DNA of 64,000 bases from Mycobacterium senriense (lineage in GTDB: Bacteria; Actinomycetota; Actinomycetes; Mycobacteriales; Mycobacteriaceae): NCBI RefSeq assembly GCF_019668465.1, contig NZ_AP024828.1, positions 2,728,001-2,792,000 on the forward strand, in the 5' to 3' direction. The position numbers and the translations under genes were made by a program. A model generated the notes under the pieces. It worked only from the letters and a program-made list of their open reading frames with translations. It was not told where the DNA came from and searched no databases. Numbering within the stretch: position 1 is the first letter of the stretch; every line of letters starts with the position of its first letter. Positions 37,214 through 46,365 of the stretch are shown one piece after another.

Positions 37214-37227
37214 ACTCTGCCACGGGG

Positions 37228-37905
37228 TTGACTGAGCAAATGACCACCGCCGGCCGGACCGTTCGCACGGAACGGGCCAGTTCCACCCAGGAGGCGATCC
37301 TGGCGGCGGCCGAGCGCCTGTACGCCGAGCATGGCATGTTCGCGGTGTCCAACCGGCAGGTCAGCGAGGCCGCGGGCCAGGGCAACAACGCTGCCGTCGG
37401 TTACCACTTCGGCACCAAGGCCGACCTGGTGCGGGCGATCGAGCAGAAGCACCGCGGGCCCGTCGAGCAGCTACGCGAACAGATGGTGACCGAACTGCTC
37501 GACACGGGCGGTTCGACCGAAATGCGCAACTGGGTGGCGTGTTTGGTACGCCCGCTCACCGATCACCTGGACGAGTTGGGCAACCCGACCTGGTACGCGC
37601 GTTTCGCGGCCCAGGCAATGACCGACCCGGCCTACTACAACATCATCGTCAAGGGCGCGCTCAGCTCCCGGTCGCTGGTCCAGGTCGTCGAGGGCATCAA
37701 CCGCTGCCTGCCCGAACTGCCGGCCGAGGTGCACTTCGAACGCAACATCATGGCCCGAAACCTGTTGATGCACAGCTGTGCTGATCGTGAACGCGCGCTT
37801 GCCGCGGGCGCGGTGACGTCTCATCGTTCATGGCGGGCCGCGGCGTCTGGTCTCATCGACGCGATCGTGGGCCTGTGGCTGGCGCCCGTGACGGCGTACG
37901 AGTAA
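37228..37905 (+). CDS. TetR-family transcriptional regulator, first gene of the P450 operon
   Basis: The 225-residue protein has an N-terminal TetR helix-turn-helix (TQEAILAAAERLYAEHGMFAVSNRQVSEAAGQGNNAAVGYHFGTKADLVRAIEQKH) and an all-helical ligand domain. TTG at 37228 is shown and ATG at 37240 is an alternative. The operator at 37192-37213 lies directly upstream, indicating autorepression of the whole operon, and its twin at 32143 suggests control of the SDR gene too. The ferredoxin gene begins 4 bases after its stop. The inducer is probably a pathway intermediate such as an acyl-CoA or the P450 substrate. Confidence 0.92.
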   Translation: MTEQMTTAGRTVRTERASSTQEAILAAAERLYAEHGMFAVSNRQVSEAAGQGNNAAVGYHFGTKADLVRAIEQKHRGPVEQLREQMVTELLDTGGSTEMRNWVACLVRPLTDHLDELGNPTWYARFAAQAMTDPAYYNIIVKGALSSRSLVQVVEGINRCLPELPAEVHFERNIMARNLLMHSCADRERALAAGAVTSHRSWRAAASGLIDAIVGLWLAPVTAYE

Positions 37906-37909
37906 GGAC

Positions 37910-38110
37910 GTGCAGATGAAAGTGACTGTTGACCAAAATGTTTGCGCTTCTTCGGGGAACTGCGTGATGAATGCGCCCGAAGTGTTCGACCAGCGTGACG
38001 ACGACGGTGTCGTCGAACTGCTCAATCCCAATCCGACGCCCGAACAGGCCGAAGGCGCGCGGCGGGCGGCCGCGGCCTGCCCCGCGCTTGCCATCCACAT
38101 CGAGGAATGA
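37910..38110 (+). CDS. [3Fe-4S]-type ferredoxin, P450 electron donor
   Basis: The 66-residue protein has three cluster cysteines, C12 and C18 in VCASSGNC and C57 in ACPALAI, which is the pattern of the [3Fe-4S] ferredoxins associated with bacterial P450s (the fourth ligand cysteine is missing). GTG at 37910 or ATG at 37916 may be the start. It is one base upstream of the P450 gene and should deliver electrons to it. No reductase is visible in the operon. Confidence 0.9.
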   Translation: MQMKVTVDQNVCASSGNCVMNAPEVFDQRDDDGVVELLNPNPTPEQAEGARRAAAACPALAIHIEE

Positions 38111-38111
38111 C

Positions 38112-39356
38112 ATGTCAGACACACTGACGAGTACCGCTACGGAGCAGACCTCCGATATCCCGGATTACCCGATGGCCAGGGAGCCGCGCTGCCCGTTCGC
38201 GCCACCACCGGACGTCATGGCACTCGCCGAAGTCCGCCCGCTGTCCCGGGTCCGGATCTGGGACGGCAGCACACCCTGGCTCATTACGGGCTACGAGCAA
38301 GTGCGCGAACTGTTTTCGGACTCACGAGTCAGCGTCGACGACCGCCAGCCCGGATTTCCGCACTGGAACGAAGGCATGCTGTCCACGGTGCACAAGCGCC
38401 CGCGGTCGGTGTTCACCGCCGACGGTGAGGAGCACACCCGATTCCGGCGCATGCTGTCGAAACCCTTCACGTTCAAGCGGGTCGAAAACCTGCGCCCGAC
38501 CATCCAGCAGATCACCGACGACCACATCGACGCGATCCTCGCCGGACCCCAGCCCGCCGACATCGTCACCGCGCTGGCGCTGCCGGTGCCGTCGCTGGTG
38601 ATCAGCCAGTTGCTGGGCGTTCCCTACGAAGACGCCGACATGTTCCAGCACCACGCCAACGTCGGCCTCGCGCGCTACGCCACCGGTGAAGACACCGTCA
38701 AAGGCGCGATGAGCCTGAACAAGTACCTCGCCCAGCTGGTCGAGGCCAAGATGGAGAATCCGGCCGAGGACGCGGTGTCCGACCTCGCCGAGCGGGTCAC
38801 GGCCGGCGAGCTCAGCGTGAAAGAGGCCGCCCAGTTGGGCACCGGCCTGCTGATCGCCGGGCACGAAACCACCTCCAACATGATCGGGCTCGGCGTGCTC
38901 GCCTTGCTGGAAAATCCCGACCAGCTGGCCGTCATCCGCGATGCCGAAGATCCGAAGGTCATCGCCAGCGCGGTGGAAGAACTCCTGCGCTACCTCAGCA
39001 TCATTCAGAACGGTCAGCGCCGCGTCGCGCTCGAAGACATCCACATCGCCGGGGAGACGATCCGTGCCGGCGAGGGCATCATCATCGATTTGGCCCCGGC
39101 CAACTGGGACGCGGACGCGTTCGCCGAACCGGACCGGCTGTACCTGCATCGCTCGGGTGCCGACCGCAACGTCGCTTTCGGCTACGGCCGGCACCAGTGC
39201 GTGGGGCAACAGCTTGCCCGCGCCGAGCTGCAGATCGTGTTCCACACGCTGGCCCGGCGCATTCCCACGCTGCAACTTGCCGTTCCGATCGAGGAGGTTC
39301 CGTTCAAGGATGACCGACTCGCCTACGGCGTCTACGAACTGCCGGTGAGCTGGTAG
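38112..39356 (+). CDS. Cytochrome P450 monooxygenase
   Basis: The 414-residue soluble P450 has the I-helix oxygen-activation motif AGHETTS (249-255), the ExxR motif EELLR (289-293) and the haem-binding FGYGRHQCVGQ with C363. By family it hydroxylates an unreactive C-H bond using O2 and electrons from the adjacent ferredoxin. Subfamily is not assigned. The amidohydrolase gene begins 48 bases later. It fits a first oxidation step of a terpenoid, alicyclic or aromatic substrate. Confidence 0.95.
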   Translation: MSDTLTSTATEQTSDIPDYPMAREPRCPFAPPPDVMALAEVRPLSRVRIWDGSTPWLITGYEQVRELFSDSRVSVDDRQPGFPHWNEGMLSTVHKRPRSVFTADGEEHTRFRRMLSKPFTFKRVENLRPTIQQITDDHIDAILAGPQPADIVTALALPVPSLVISQLLGVPYEDADMFQHHANVGLARYATGEDTVKGAMSLNKYLAQLVEAKMENPAEDAVSDLAERVTAGELSVKEAAQLGTGLLIAGHETTSNMIGLGVLALLENPDQLAVIRDAEDPKVIASAVEELLRYLSIIQNGQRRVALEDIHIAGETIRAGEGIIIDLAPANWDADAFAEPDRLYLHRSGADRNVAFGYGRHQCVGQQLARAELQIVFHTLARRIPTLQLAVPIEEVPFKDDRLAYGVYELPVSW

Positions 39357-39404
39357 CCCAGCTCGCTACTCATCAAAACTGCGGATCCGAATGGAGGGTC
39401 AACG

Positions 39405-40571
39405 ATGACGACTCAAACAAGCACGCTCTACCCGCCCGGAGGTCATGGCGCTCCGAAGGATCGGCGTGGCCACGCCGCCGGCAGCGACATCGGCCTGCCG
39501 CAGGGGACCGTGGTCTTCTCGGCCGACAACCACATCTCGCTGGCGGATGACATCTTCTACCAACGCTTCCCGGACGACCTGAAGGATAAGGCACCGCGAA
39601 TCTGGTACGAGGACGGCGCCTACCAGGTCGGCCGCAAAGGACAGTCGTTTCTGCCGGGCGACTTCAGCGCCGTGCTGATGCAGTACGACGACCTGCCCGG
39701 GGCCGCGAGCACCAACATCGAGGCCCGGATCCAGGAGCTGCACGACGACGGCGTCGAAAAGGAACTGGCGTTCCCCAACGCGGTGCTGGCGCTGTTTCAC
39801 TACCCGGACAAGCAGCTTCGCGAACTCGCCTTCCGCATCTACAACGAATACATCGCAGAGCTGCAGGAGCGCTCGAACGGTCACTTCTACGGCGCCGGGC
39901 TGATCAACTGGTGGGATCCGGAGGGTGCCCGCAAGACGCTGGCCGAGCTGAAGTCATTGGGAATCAAGACCTTCCTGTTGCCGCTTAACCCCGGCAAGGA
40001 CGACGACGGCAACATCATCGACTACGGCAGCACCGCAATGAAGCCGGTCTGGGACGAGATCGAGGCCGCCGGTCTTCCGGTGGCCCACCACATCGGAGAG
40101 ACGCCGCCGAAAACCCCGTGCCAGTTCAACAGCGTGGTGGTCGGCATGATGATCAACATTGACGGCTTCCGCGAGCAGTTCGCCAAATACCTGTTCACCG
40201 GAATTCTCGATGATCATCCCGGGCTGCGAATCGGCTGGTTCGAAGGTGGGATCGCTTGGGTGCCTTGGGCGTTGCAGGACGCCGACCACCTGATGGGGTC
40301 ATACCAGCACATGTTCAACCGGACCCTCGAGCACGAACCACGCTACTACTGGGACACCCACATGAGCGCGTCGTTCATGGTCGACCCGCTGGGCCTGCAG
40401 CTGATCGACCAGATCGGGGTGGACAAGGTGATGTGGTCCAGCGACTATCCGCACAACGAGAGCACCTACGGCTATTCGGAGAAATCTCTGAAATCCGTTG
40501 TGGACGCGGTGGGTCCGGACAACGCGGTGAAGATCGTCAGCGGCAACGTCACGAAGTTCCTGGGTCTGTAG
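39405..40571 (+). CDS. Amidohydrolase 2 family protein
   Basis: The 388-residue protein is an amidohydrolase_2 member, with the first metal motif as SADNHISLADD, and MWSSDYPHNES as the C-terminal aspartate-containing segment. FEGGIAWVPWALQDADH is another conserved family block. The reaction could be hydrolysis, decarboxylation or hydration; the family does not fix it. AGGGTCAACG precedes the ATG. Its TAG overlaps the GTG of the next gene (TAGTG), showing translational coupling within the operon. Confidence 0.87.
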   Translation: MTTQTSTLYPPGGHGAPKDRRGHAAGSDIGLPQGTVVFSADNHISLADDIFYQRFPDDLKDKAPRIWYEDGAYQVGRKGQSFLPGDFSAVLMQYDDLPGAASTNIEARIQELHDDGVEKELAFPNAVLALFHYPDKQLRELAFRIYNEYIAELQERSNGHFYGAGLINWWDPEGARKTLAELKSLGIKTFLLPLNPGKDDDGNIIDYGSTAMKPVWDEIEAAGLPVAHHIGETPPKTPCQFNSVVVGMMINIDGFREQFAKYLFTGILDDHPGLRIGWFEGGIAWVPWALQDADHLMGSYQHMFNRTLEHEPRYYWDTHMSASFMVDPLGLQLIDQIGVDKVMWSSDYPHNESTYGYSEKSLKSVVDAVGPDNAVKIVSGNVTKFLGL

Positions 40572-41815
40572 TGACGACGTTCGCGCAACTGGATACCAAC
40601 ACCGGCAACGGACTGGTGATCCCGGAAACAGCCGACCTGGCTCGCCTGCGCCGCGAGACGGGAGCCCGGCTGCGTTCGGCGATGGCCGAGCGCGGGGTCG
40701 ACGCGATGATCCTGCTGGGCAACAACGCGGTGGTTTACGCCACCGGTGCCAGCTGGCCACTCGGCGATGCCGGATTGTCCTACGTTGAACGGCCGGTGGC
40801 CGTGGTGCTCACCGACGACCAATGGCCGCACCTGTTCCTGCCCTTCCGCGAAGGGGCGTCGCAGGAGTCGGACTTGCCCGCCGACCACTTGCACGGGCCC
40901 GTTTACCTCGAATTCGACGAGGGCGTACAGCATTTCGCGCGTCAGCTGGCCGACCTCATCCCGACCAAAGCGGTAGTCGCGGTCGACGAGTTCACCGGCG
41001 CCATGTCGCGCGCCGGGAAGCTACTGTTCCCCGGCGGTGCACCGGTTGACGCCGCGGCCATCGTCAGCGCCGCCAAGTCGGTAAAGACACCGGACGAATT
41101 GTCCTGCATGCGCACCGCGATCCGGATCACCGACGAGGCGATGGTCGAGGTCCAGAAGAGCCTGGCCCCCGGTATCCGTCAGATCGATTTGTCGGCAAGC
41201 TTTTTGCGCCGTGCCTTCGCGCTGGGTGCAACGGCCAGCATGCTCGAACCGATCTGGCAGGTGATGCCGCCGAGTAAGGCCGAGGGAGTCTGGACCACGC
41301 ACGGCGATTTGGCGCTGCCGCTACTGACCACCGAACGCGAGCTGGCCGAAGGTGATGTGCTGTGGACCGACGTCAGCATCACCTATCAGGGCTACTGCTC
41401 CGACTTCGGGCGCACCTGGATCGTCGGGCGGGATCCGTCGCCGCGTCAGCGGGCGCAGTTCGACAAATGGTTCGAGATCATGAGCTCGGTTCTCGGCGTC
41501 GCCAAGGCCGGCGCCACCGCGGCGGACCTGGGCCGGGCCGCTATCAAGGCGAACGGCGGCACCAAACCGTGGCTGCCGCACTTCTACCTGGGCCACGGCA
41601 TCGGGGTCAACGCCGCCGAAATGCCGATGATAGGAACCGATCTCGGGCAGGAATTCGACGAGAACTTCGTCCTGCAGGCCGGGATGGTGCTGGTGCTGGA
41701 GCCCGTGGTGTGGGAAGACGGCACCGGCGGCTACCGCAGCGAAGAGGTCCTGGTGATAACCGAGGAAGGCTGGATCCGTTTGACCAACTACCCCTATGAC
41801 CCCTATGGCAACTGA
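40571..41815 (+). CDS. M24-family metallopeptidase-fold protein with complete metal site
   Basis: The 414-residue protein has the creatinase/Xaa-Pro-peptidase architecture: an N-terminal creatinase-like domain and a C-terminal pita-bread domain. The five metal ligands are present: D267 and D278 (DVSITYQGYCSDFGRT), H342 (LGHGIG), E377 (VLEP) and E391 (YRSEEV). It may cleave a Pro-containing peptide or hydrolyse a C-N bond as in creatinase. In a degradation operon the latter type of role is more likely, an inference. The next gene is a paralogue whose metal site is largely lost. Confidence 0.9.
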   Translation: MTTFAQLDTNTGNGLVIPETADLARLRRETGARLRSAMAERGVDAMILLGNNAVVYATGASWPLGDAGLSYVERPVAVVLTDDQWPHLFLPFREGASQESDLPADHLHGPVYLEFDEGVQHFARQLADLIPTKAVVAVDEFTGAMSRAGKLLFPGGAPVDAAAIVSAAKSVKTPDELSCMRTAIRITDEAMVEVQKSLAPGIRQIDLSASFLRRAFALGATASMLEPIWQVMPPSKAEGVWTTHGDLALPLLTTERELAEGDVLWTDVSITYQGYCSDFGRTWIVGRDPSPRQRAQFDKWFEIMSSVLGVAKAGATAADLGRAAIKANGGTKPWLPHFYLGHGIGVNAAEMPMIGTDLGQEFDENFVLQAGMVLVLEPVVWEDGTGGYRSEEVLVITEEGWIRLTNYPYDPYGN

Positions 41816-42932
41816 AGTCCTGCCCGACGAGCGCACACTGCGCTCGGGACGCCGCCAGCGGGCGCTGGCTCAGATGGCGGCACACGATCTCGACGTCCTG
41901 GTCCTCGGCCGGCAGGCCAACGTCCGTTACGTCACCGGGGCGCCGCAGCTGTGGGTCGCCGGCACCCGGCCGTTCGGGCCGACCTGCGTGCTGGTGCGTG
42001 AGACCGGTGCCGTGCACCTCCTGAGCACCTGGGACGAGGGTGTTCCCGAGGACATCCCCCATGAGAACCTCTACGGCATCTCGTGGAACCCGATGAACAC
42101 GATGTCCGCCCTGCAACGCATCGACGGTGCGGCAACCGCCAGGCGCGTCGGAACCGACGCGCTATCACCGGTTTTCGCGCAGCTCCTGCCGACCGCGTTT
42201 CCGAACGCGCAGCTGGTCGACGGCGAGCTCGCCATGCGGGCGGCACGCCGCATCAAGACGGACGAGGAAATCGCCGCGCTGCGCGAGTCCGTCGCGGTGG
42301 CCGAGTCTGCGCTGGCGGCCGCGGTCTCGGAGTTGCGGCCGGGCGTAACCGAACAGGCGCTGGCCGGTGTCTTGCTCGAGGCCTCCTCGGCCGGCGGTGT
42401 GAGCACGCCGTCGAATCAAGATGTCGCATGGGTGACATCGCGCACGCACCCCTGGCGGCGCGCCCACGGCGACGGTCGCATTCAGGACGGCGACCTGGTG
42501 GCGTTCTCCGCCGGAGTGCTGGCGGGAGGCTACATCGGCGAAGTCGGCCGGACCTGGCCCGCCGACAACCGGCACGCGCCCGGCGGCGCCGCCGCCCTAC
42601 ATGGGCGGTGGGAACGACTGTGGAACAAGCTGTTTACCGCCTGTCGGCCCGGCGCGGGCGCGAGCGAACTGCTCGAAGCCTACCGGGCCGCGGACGAGCC
42701 CGAGCCGCCGATGCCGGTGGCCCGCGGCCTGGGCATGGGGTTCGACCCACCCGTCGTCTCCAAGCACCTGCCTACCACCGCGGCCGACGAACATCTGGAG
42801 CCCGGGATGGTGCTGGCCGTGACGGGCTACGTGTGGGAAGAAGGAGTCGGCGCGGTATTCGGGCGGGAAGCGGTCCTGATCACCGCCGACGGCCCCGAAG
42901 TGCTTACCGCGAGCCCGTTCTGGCAGCCCTAG
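41796..42932 (+). CDS. M24-family paralogue lacking most metal ligands
   Basis: The 378-residue protein has the same two-domain M24 fold but, aligned to its upstream neighbour, the ligands change to Ser (AFSAGV), Glu (GEVGRT), Leu (GLGMGF) and Thr (AVTGYV). Only the last glutamate (GREAV) remains. It should be catalytically dead as a metalloenzyme and may be a partner subunit of the active paralogue or a binding protein. The ATG lies 20 bases inside the previous gene (a second ATG at 41805). It resembles a heteromeric pair in gene order. Confidence 0.85.
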   Translation: MTPMATEVLPDERTLRSGRRQRALAQMAAHDLDVLVLGRQANVRYVTGAPQLWVAGTRPFGPTCVLVRETGAVHLLSTWDEGVPEDIPHENLYGISWNPMNTMSALQRIDGAATARRVGTDALSPVFAQLLPTAFPNAQLVDGELAMRAARRIKTDEEIAALRESVAVAESALAAAVSELRPGVTEQALAGVLLEASSAGGVSTPSNQDVAWVTSRTHPWRRAHGDGRIQDGDLVAFSAGVLAGGYIGEVGRTWPADNRHAPGGAAALHGRWERLWNKLFTACRPGAGASELLEAYRAADEPEPPMPVARGLGMGFDPPVVSKHLPTTAADEHLEPGMVLAVTGYVWEEGVGAVFGREAVLITADGPEVLTASPFWQP

Positions 42933-42934
42933 TC

Positions 42935-43933
42935 ATGCCCGAGCCCCCGGAGCCGGAGGCCGAAGAGATCATCCGGTACCACAAAGACGCCGTGACGCGG
43001 ATCGCCACGATCACGTTCGACCGACCGGACTATCTCAACGCACCGACGGTCGCCGCACGCCTGCGCTACGCGGACTTGTTGCACCGGGCCAGCATTGACG
43101 ACGACGTCAAGGTTCTGGTGGTCCGCGGAGCCGGCGACGACCTTGGTTCGGGCGCGGACCTGACCGAGGTGATGCGGATGCGTGATGCGGCGGACCAGAG
43201 CCCGCGGCTTGCCGAATACCGGATCGGCGCCGACGAAATCCGGTATCCGCCGCAGGGTTCGTTCCGCAACGGTGCCACCCTGGGCCAGTGGTACGCCAAC
43301 CCGAATTCGGGCATCCGCGGCCTGCAGGACTTCAAGAAGATCTCCATCCTGGAGGCAAAGGGCTACTGCTACGGCTGGCACTTCTACCAGGCCGCCGACG
43401 CCGATCTGGTCATCTCCAGCGACGATGCGCTGTTCGGGCATCCGTCGTTCCGGTATTACGGCTGGGGTCCCCGGATGTGGTGGTGGGCGCAGACCATGGG
43501 CATTCGCAAGTTCCAGGAAATGGTGTTCACCGGAAGGGCATTCACCGCCGCCGAGATGTATGACTGCAACTTCCTCAACAGTGTGGTACCGCGGGACGAA
43601 CTCGAGGCCGAGGTGGAGAGATACGCGTTGGCCTGCGCGAGTAACCGCCCAACCGACACGGTGTTCATGCAGAAGGTCTTCTTCGAGATCATGAAGCAGT
43701 TCCAGGGCGAATACCTCGGCAGCATGCTCAGCGGCGTCTTCGAGTCGATGGGCGCCGGCGTGCGCCCGGATGGCGGCGACGAGCTGATGCTCGACGACGC
43801 GATGAAGCGGGGTCTGGGCGACGCGGTCAAGGACAACGATGACAAGTTCCCCGCCGAATGGCGGCTGAGCAAGAAGGCGCGCAAGAAGGCGCGTGCCGAC
43901 AAGGGCGCCAAAGCGAAAAGAAAGAAACAGTGA
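42935..43933 (+). CDS. Crotonase-family protein with a lysine-rich C-terminal tail
   Basis: The 332-residue protein has a crotonase core (LVVRGAGDDLGSGADLTEV and EAKGYCYGWHFYQAADADLVISSDDALFGHPSF). Neither catalytic glutamate of enoyl-CoA hydratase is at the usual position. Unusual features are a Trp-rich segment (WGPRMWWWAQTMG) and an approximately 20-residue Lys/Arg/Ala tail at the C-terminus (KKARKKARADKG...KKQ), which might bind nucleic acid or a partner. It ends GTGA-coupled to the CoA-transferase gene. The likely role is CoA-ester conversion in the operon. Confidence 0.85.
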   Translation: MPEPPEPEAEEIIRYHKDAVTRIATITFDRPDYLNAPTVAARLRYADLLHRASIDDDVKVLVVRGAGDDLGSGADLTEVMRMRDAADQSPRLAEYRIGADEIRYPPQGSFRNGATLGQWYANPNSGIRGLQDFKKISILEAKGYCYGWHFYQAADADLVISSDDALFGHPSFRYYGWGPRMWWWAQTMGIRKFQEMVFTGRAFTAAEMYDCNFLNSVVPRDELEAEVERYALACASNRPTDTVFMQKVFFEIMKQFQGEYLGSMLSGVFESMGAGVRPDGGDELMLDDAMKRGLGDAVKDNDDKFPAEWRLSKKARKKARADKGAKAKRKKQ

Positions 43934-46359
43934 CGCCACACCGCGTCGGACCGCCGCTGGCCGGCTATACGGTGATCGACCTGTCCACCGGTATAGCCGG
44001 CGCCTACTGCACCAAGCTGCTCGCCGACGGCGGTGCCGACGTCGTGAAAATCGAGTCACCCGAGGGTGATTCGCTGCGCCGGTGGTCGGCATCGGACGCC
44101 ACCATCCCGGCCGGCGGGGACGGCGCCCTGTTCAGCTTCCTGGCCGGGGCGAAACACGGTGTCGTTGCCGATCTCGCCGACGACGCCGACGCCGAGCTGG
44201 TGAACCGGCTGCTCGCGTCCGCGGACGCGGCGGTGTGGTCGGCCGGCTCGAAAGTGGCCGAGCACCCGGACTTTACGCCGGACGCCATCCACCGCCGCCA
44301 CCCGCATCTCACCGTCACCTCGATCACACCGTTCGGGCTGGAAGGCCCCTGGCGAGACCGTGCCGCGACCGAGTTCACCCTGCAGGCGTGGTCGGGCGGG
44401 ATCGTCGGGCTCGGCCGCGGCGAGCAGGAGCGTGCGCCCGTCTTCGTCGGTGGTCAAGTCGGTGAGTACCTGGCCGGCGTCTACGCCAGCGTGGCCACCC
44501 TGACGTCGCGCTGGCGCCGAATCGACGGCGGAGCAGGCGAAGTGCTGGACCTGTCGATGCTCGAGACACAGATTCTGTGCCTCACCTATTACCCGGTGTC
44601 CTACTTCGAAGTGCTCGGACGGCCGTGGCGAGACATGCGACGGCCGACCATCCCTGGGGTGGCCCAGGCTAAGGACGGGCTGGTGGATCTCGGCTGCGGG
44701 ACCGCGCAGCAGTGGTTCGACCTGTGCGCGATGGTAGGCCACCCGGAGTGGATCGATGAGGAATCGCCGCTGTCGATCACCGAGCAGGCCAACATCCACG
44801 CCGAGGAGCTCTTTTCCTGGCTGGCGGAGACCCCGGTTGACGAAATCCGGGAACTGGCCTCGGCGTTCCGTATTCCCAACGCGCGCGTGGCGAACGGCGC
44901 CAACGTCACTTCCTTCGATCAGTTCGTGGAGCGCGAGTCATTCGCGCGCAATCCGCGCGATGGCTTCCAGCAGCCGAGCCACCCGTATCGCATGTGGCCT
45001 GCGCAATTGCGCGCCCCGCAGCCGGCGCCGCGGCTGGGCGAGCACACCGAGCGCTATCGTGCAGCAGCTCTCCCGGCGCGGCCGGCGCCGACCGGAGCGG
45101 CGAAAGCGCTGCCGCTGCAAGGTATTCGGGTGTTGGACATGACGACGTTCTGGGCGGGTCCATGCTGCACCCATTCGCTGGCATTGCTCGGGGCCGAGGT
45201 CATCCATATCGAGTCGACCAGCCGTCCCGATGGCACACGGATGATCGCCGGTATACCGATCACCGAGGACCAGTGGTGGGAGAAGTCACCGATCTTCGAG
45301 GCCCTCAACACCAACAAGAAGGGCCTGACTCTGGACCTGCAGAGTCCGCGGGGGCGCGAGCTACTGCGTGAGTTCATCGCCACGTGCGACGTCGTGGTGG
45401 AGAATTTCACCCCGCGGGTGCTGGACCAGATCGGGCTGGATTTCGCCGCGGTGCAATCGATTCGGCCGGACACCGTGATGGTGCGGATGCCCGGCTTCGG
45501 CCTCGAAGGCCCGTGGCGGGACAATCCCGCTTTCGCCTACGTCATCGAATCCGCCTCCGGCGTGAGCTGGCTTACCGGCTATCCGGATCGAACGCCGTAC
45601 GACCCGTATTCGATCGGTGACCCCAACGCGGGTGTGCACGCGCTCAACGCGATACTGCTCGCGCTCGAGCACCGGCGCCGCACCGGCGAGGGCGTGTTCG
45701 TGGAGGCGGCGATGGTCGATGCCGCCCTGAGCATCGCCGCCGAGCAGGTCATCGAGTACACGGCATACGGGGCGCTGCTCGAGCGGGCCGGCAACAGGGG
45801 ACCGACCGCCGCACCGCAGAACCTCTACCTCAGCGCCGACATCGACGAATTCGGCCGGCTCGACAGCTGGGTCGCCATCGCAGTGGCCACCGGCGATCAG
45901 TGGGACAGCCTGTGCCGGGCGCTCGGATCACCCCCCTGGGCAACCGATCCCAGGCTCTCCACCGAATCCGGCCGACGCACACACCACAATGCCATCGACG
46001 AGCAACTCGCGGCCTGGTGCCGGTACCGCAGCTGCGACGAAATCGTCGCAACCCTGTGGGACGCCGGCGTGCCCGTCGCCAAAGTCATGCAACCGCACCG
46101 CCAACCCGAGCTGGAACAGTTGGCGTTCCGGGATTTCTTCGAAGAGGTCGACCATCCGGTCAACGGCCCGGCTAGGCTCAGCAGCGTGCCGATGAGGTTC
46201 TCGGCCGGACCCCACAAGTTCCACACCGAGCATGCGCCGCTGTTGGGGCAGCACAACCACGAACTGCTGTCCGGCCTGGGCCTGTCCGGTTCGGAGATCG
46301 CCGCCCTGGAAACCGACGGCGTGATCGGCAGCGCGCCGGCCATGCGCGCGAGGAGCTGA
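43930..46359 (+). CDS. Tandem-duplicated CoA-transferase family III protein
   Basis: The 809-residue protein contains two CaiB/BaiF units in one chain. The first begins LAGYTVIDLSTGIAGAYCTKLLADGGADVVKIE and the second, at about residue 395, LQGIRVLDMTTFWAGPCCTHSLALLGAEVIHIE. The residue at the catalytic-Asp position is D597 in the second half (EAAMVDA) but E212 in the first half (DLSMLET), so only the second half may be catalytic. Family III enzymes normally form interlocked dimers, so this is probably a covalent dimer. The GTG start lies in the previous gene's stop (GTGA). Confidence 0.9.
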   Translation: MTPHRVGPPLAGYTVIDLSTGIAGAYCTKLLADGGADVVKIESPEGDSLRRWSASDATIPAGGDGALFSFLAGAKHGVVADLADDADAELVNRLLASADAAVWSAGSKVAEHPDFTPDAIHRRHPHLTVTSITPFGLEGPWRDRAATEFTLQAWSGGIVGLGRGEQERAPVFVGGQVGEYLAGVYASVATLTSRWRRIDGGAGEVLDLSMLETQILCLTYYPVSYFEVLGRPWRDMRRPTIPGVAQAKDGLVDLGCGTAQQWFDLCAMVGHPEWIDEESPLSITEQANIHAEELFSWLAETPVDEIRELASAFRIPNARVANGANVTSFDQFVERESFARNPRDGFQQPSHPYRMWPAQLRAPQPAPRLGEHTERYRAAALPARPAPTGAAKALPLQGIRVLDMTTFWAGPCCTHSLALLGAEVIHIESTSRPDGTRMIAGIPITEDQWWEKSPIFEALNTNKKGLTLDLQSPRGRELLREFIATCDVVVENFTPRVLDQIGLDFAAVQSIRPDTVMVRMPGFGLEGPWRDNPAFAYVIESASGVSWLTGYPDRTPYDPYSIGDPNAGVHALNAILLALEHRRRTGEGVFVEAAMVDAALSIAAEQVIEYTAYGALLERAGNRGPTAAPQNLYLSADIDEFGRLDSWVAIAVATGDQWDSLCRALGSPPWATDPRLSTESGRRTHHNAIDEQLAAWCRYRSCDEIVATLWDAGVPVAKVMQPHRQPELEQLAFRDFFEEVDHPVNGPARLSSVPMRFSAGPHKFHTEHAPLLGQHNHELLSGLGLSGSEIAALETDGVIGSAPAMRARS

Positions 46360-46365
46360 TCGACC

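Noticed and set aside
42083..42934. N-terminal extension of the crotonase frame upstream of 42935
   Set aside because: The extension is an Arg-rich shadow of the M24 paralogue; the crotonase starts at the ATG after the previous stop.
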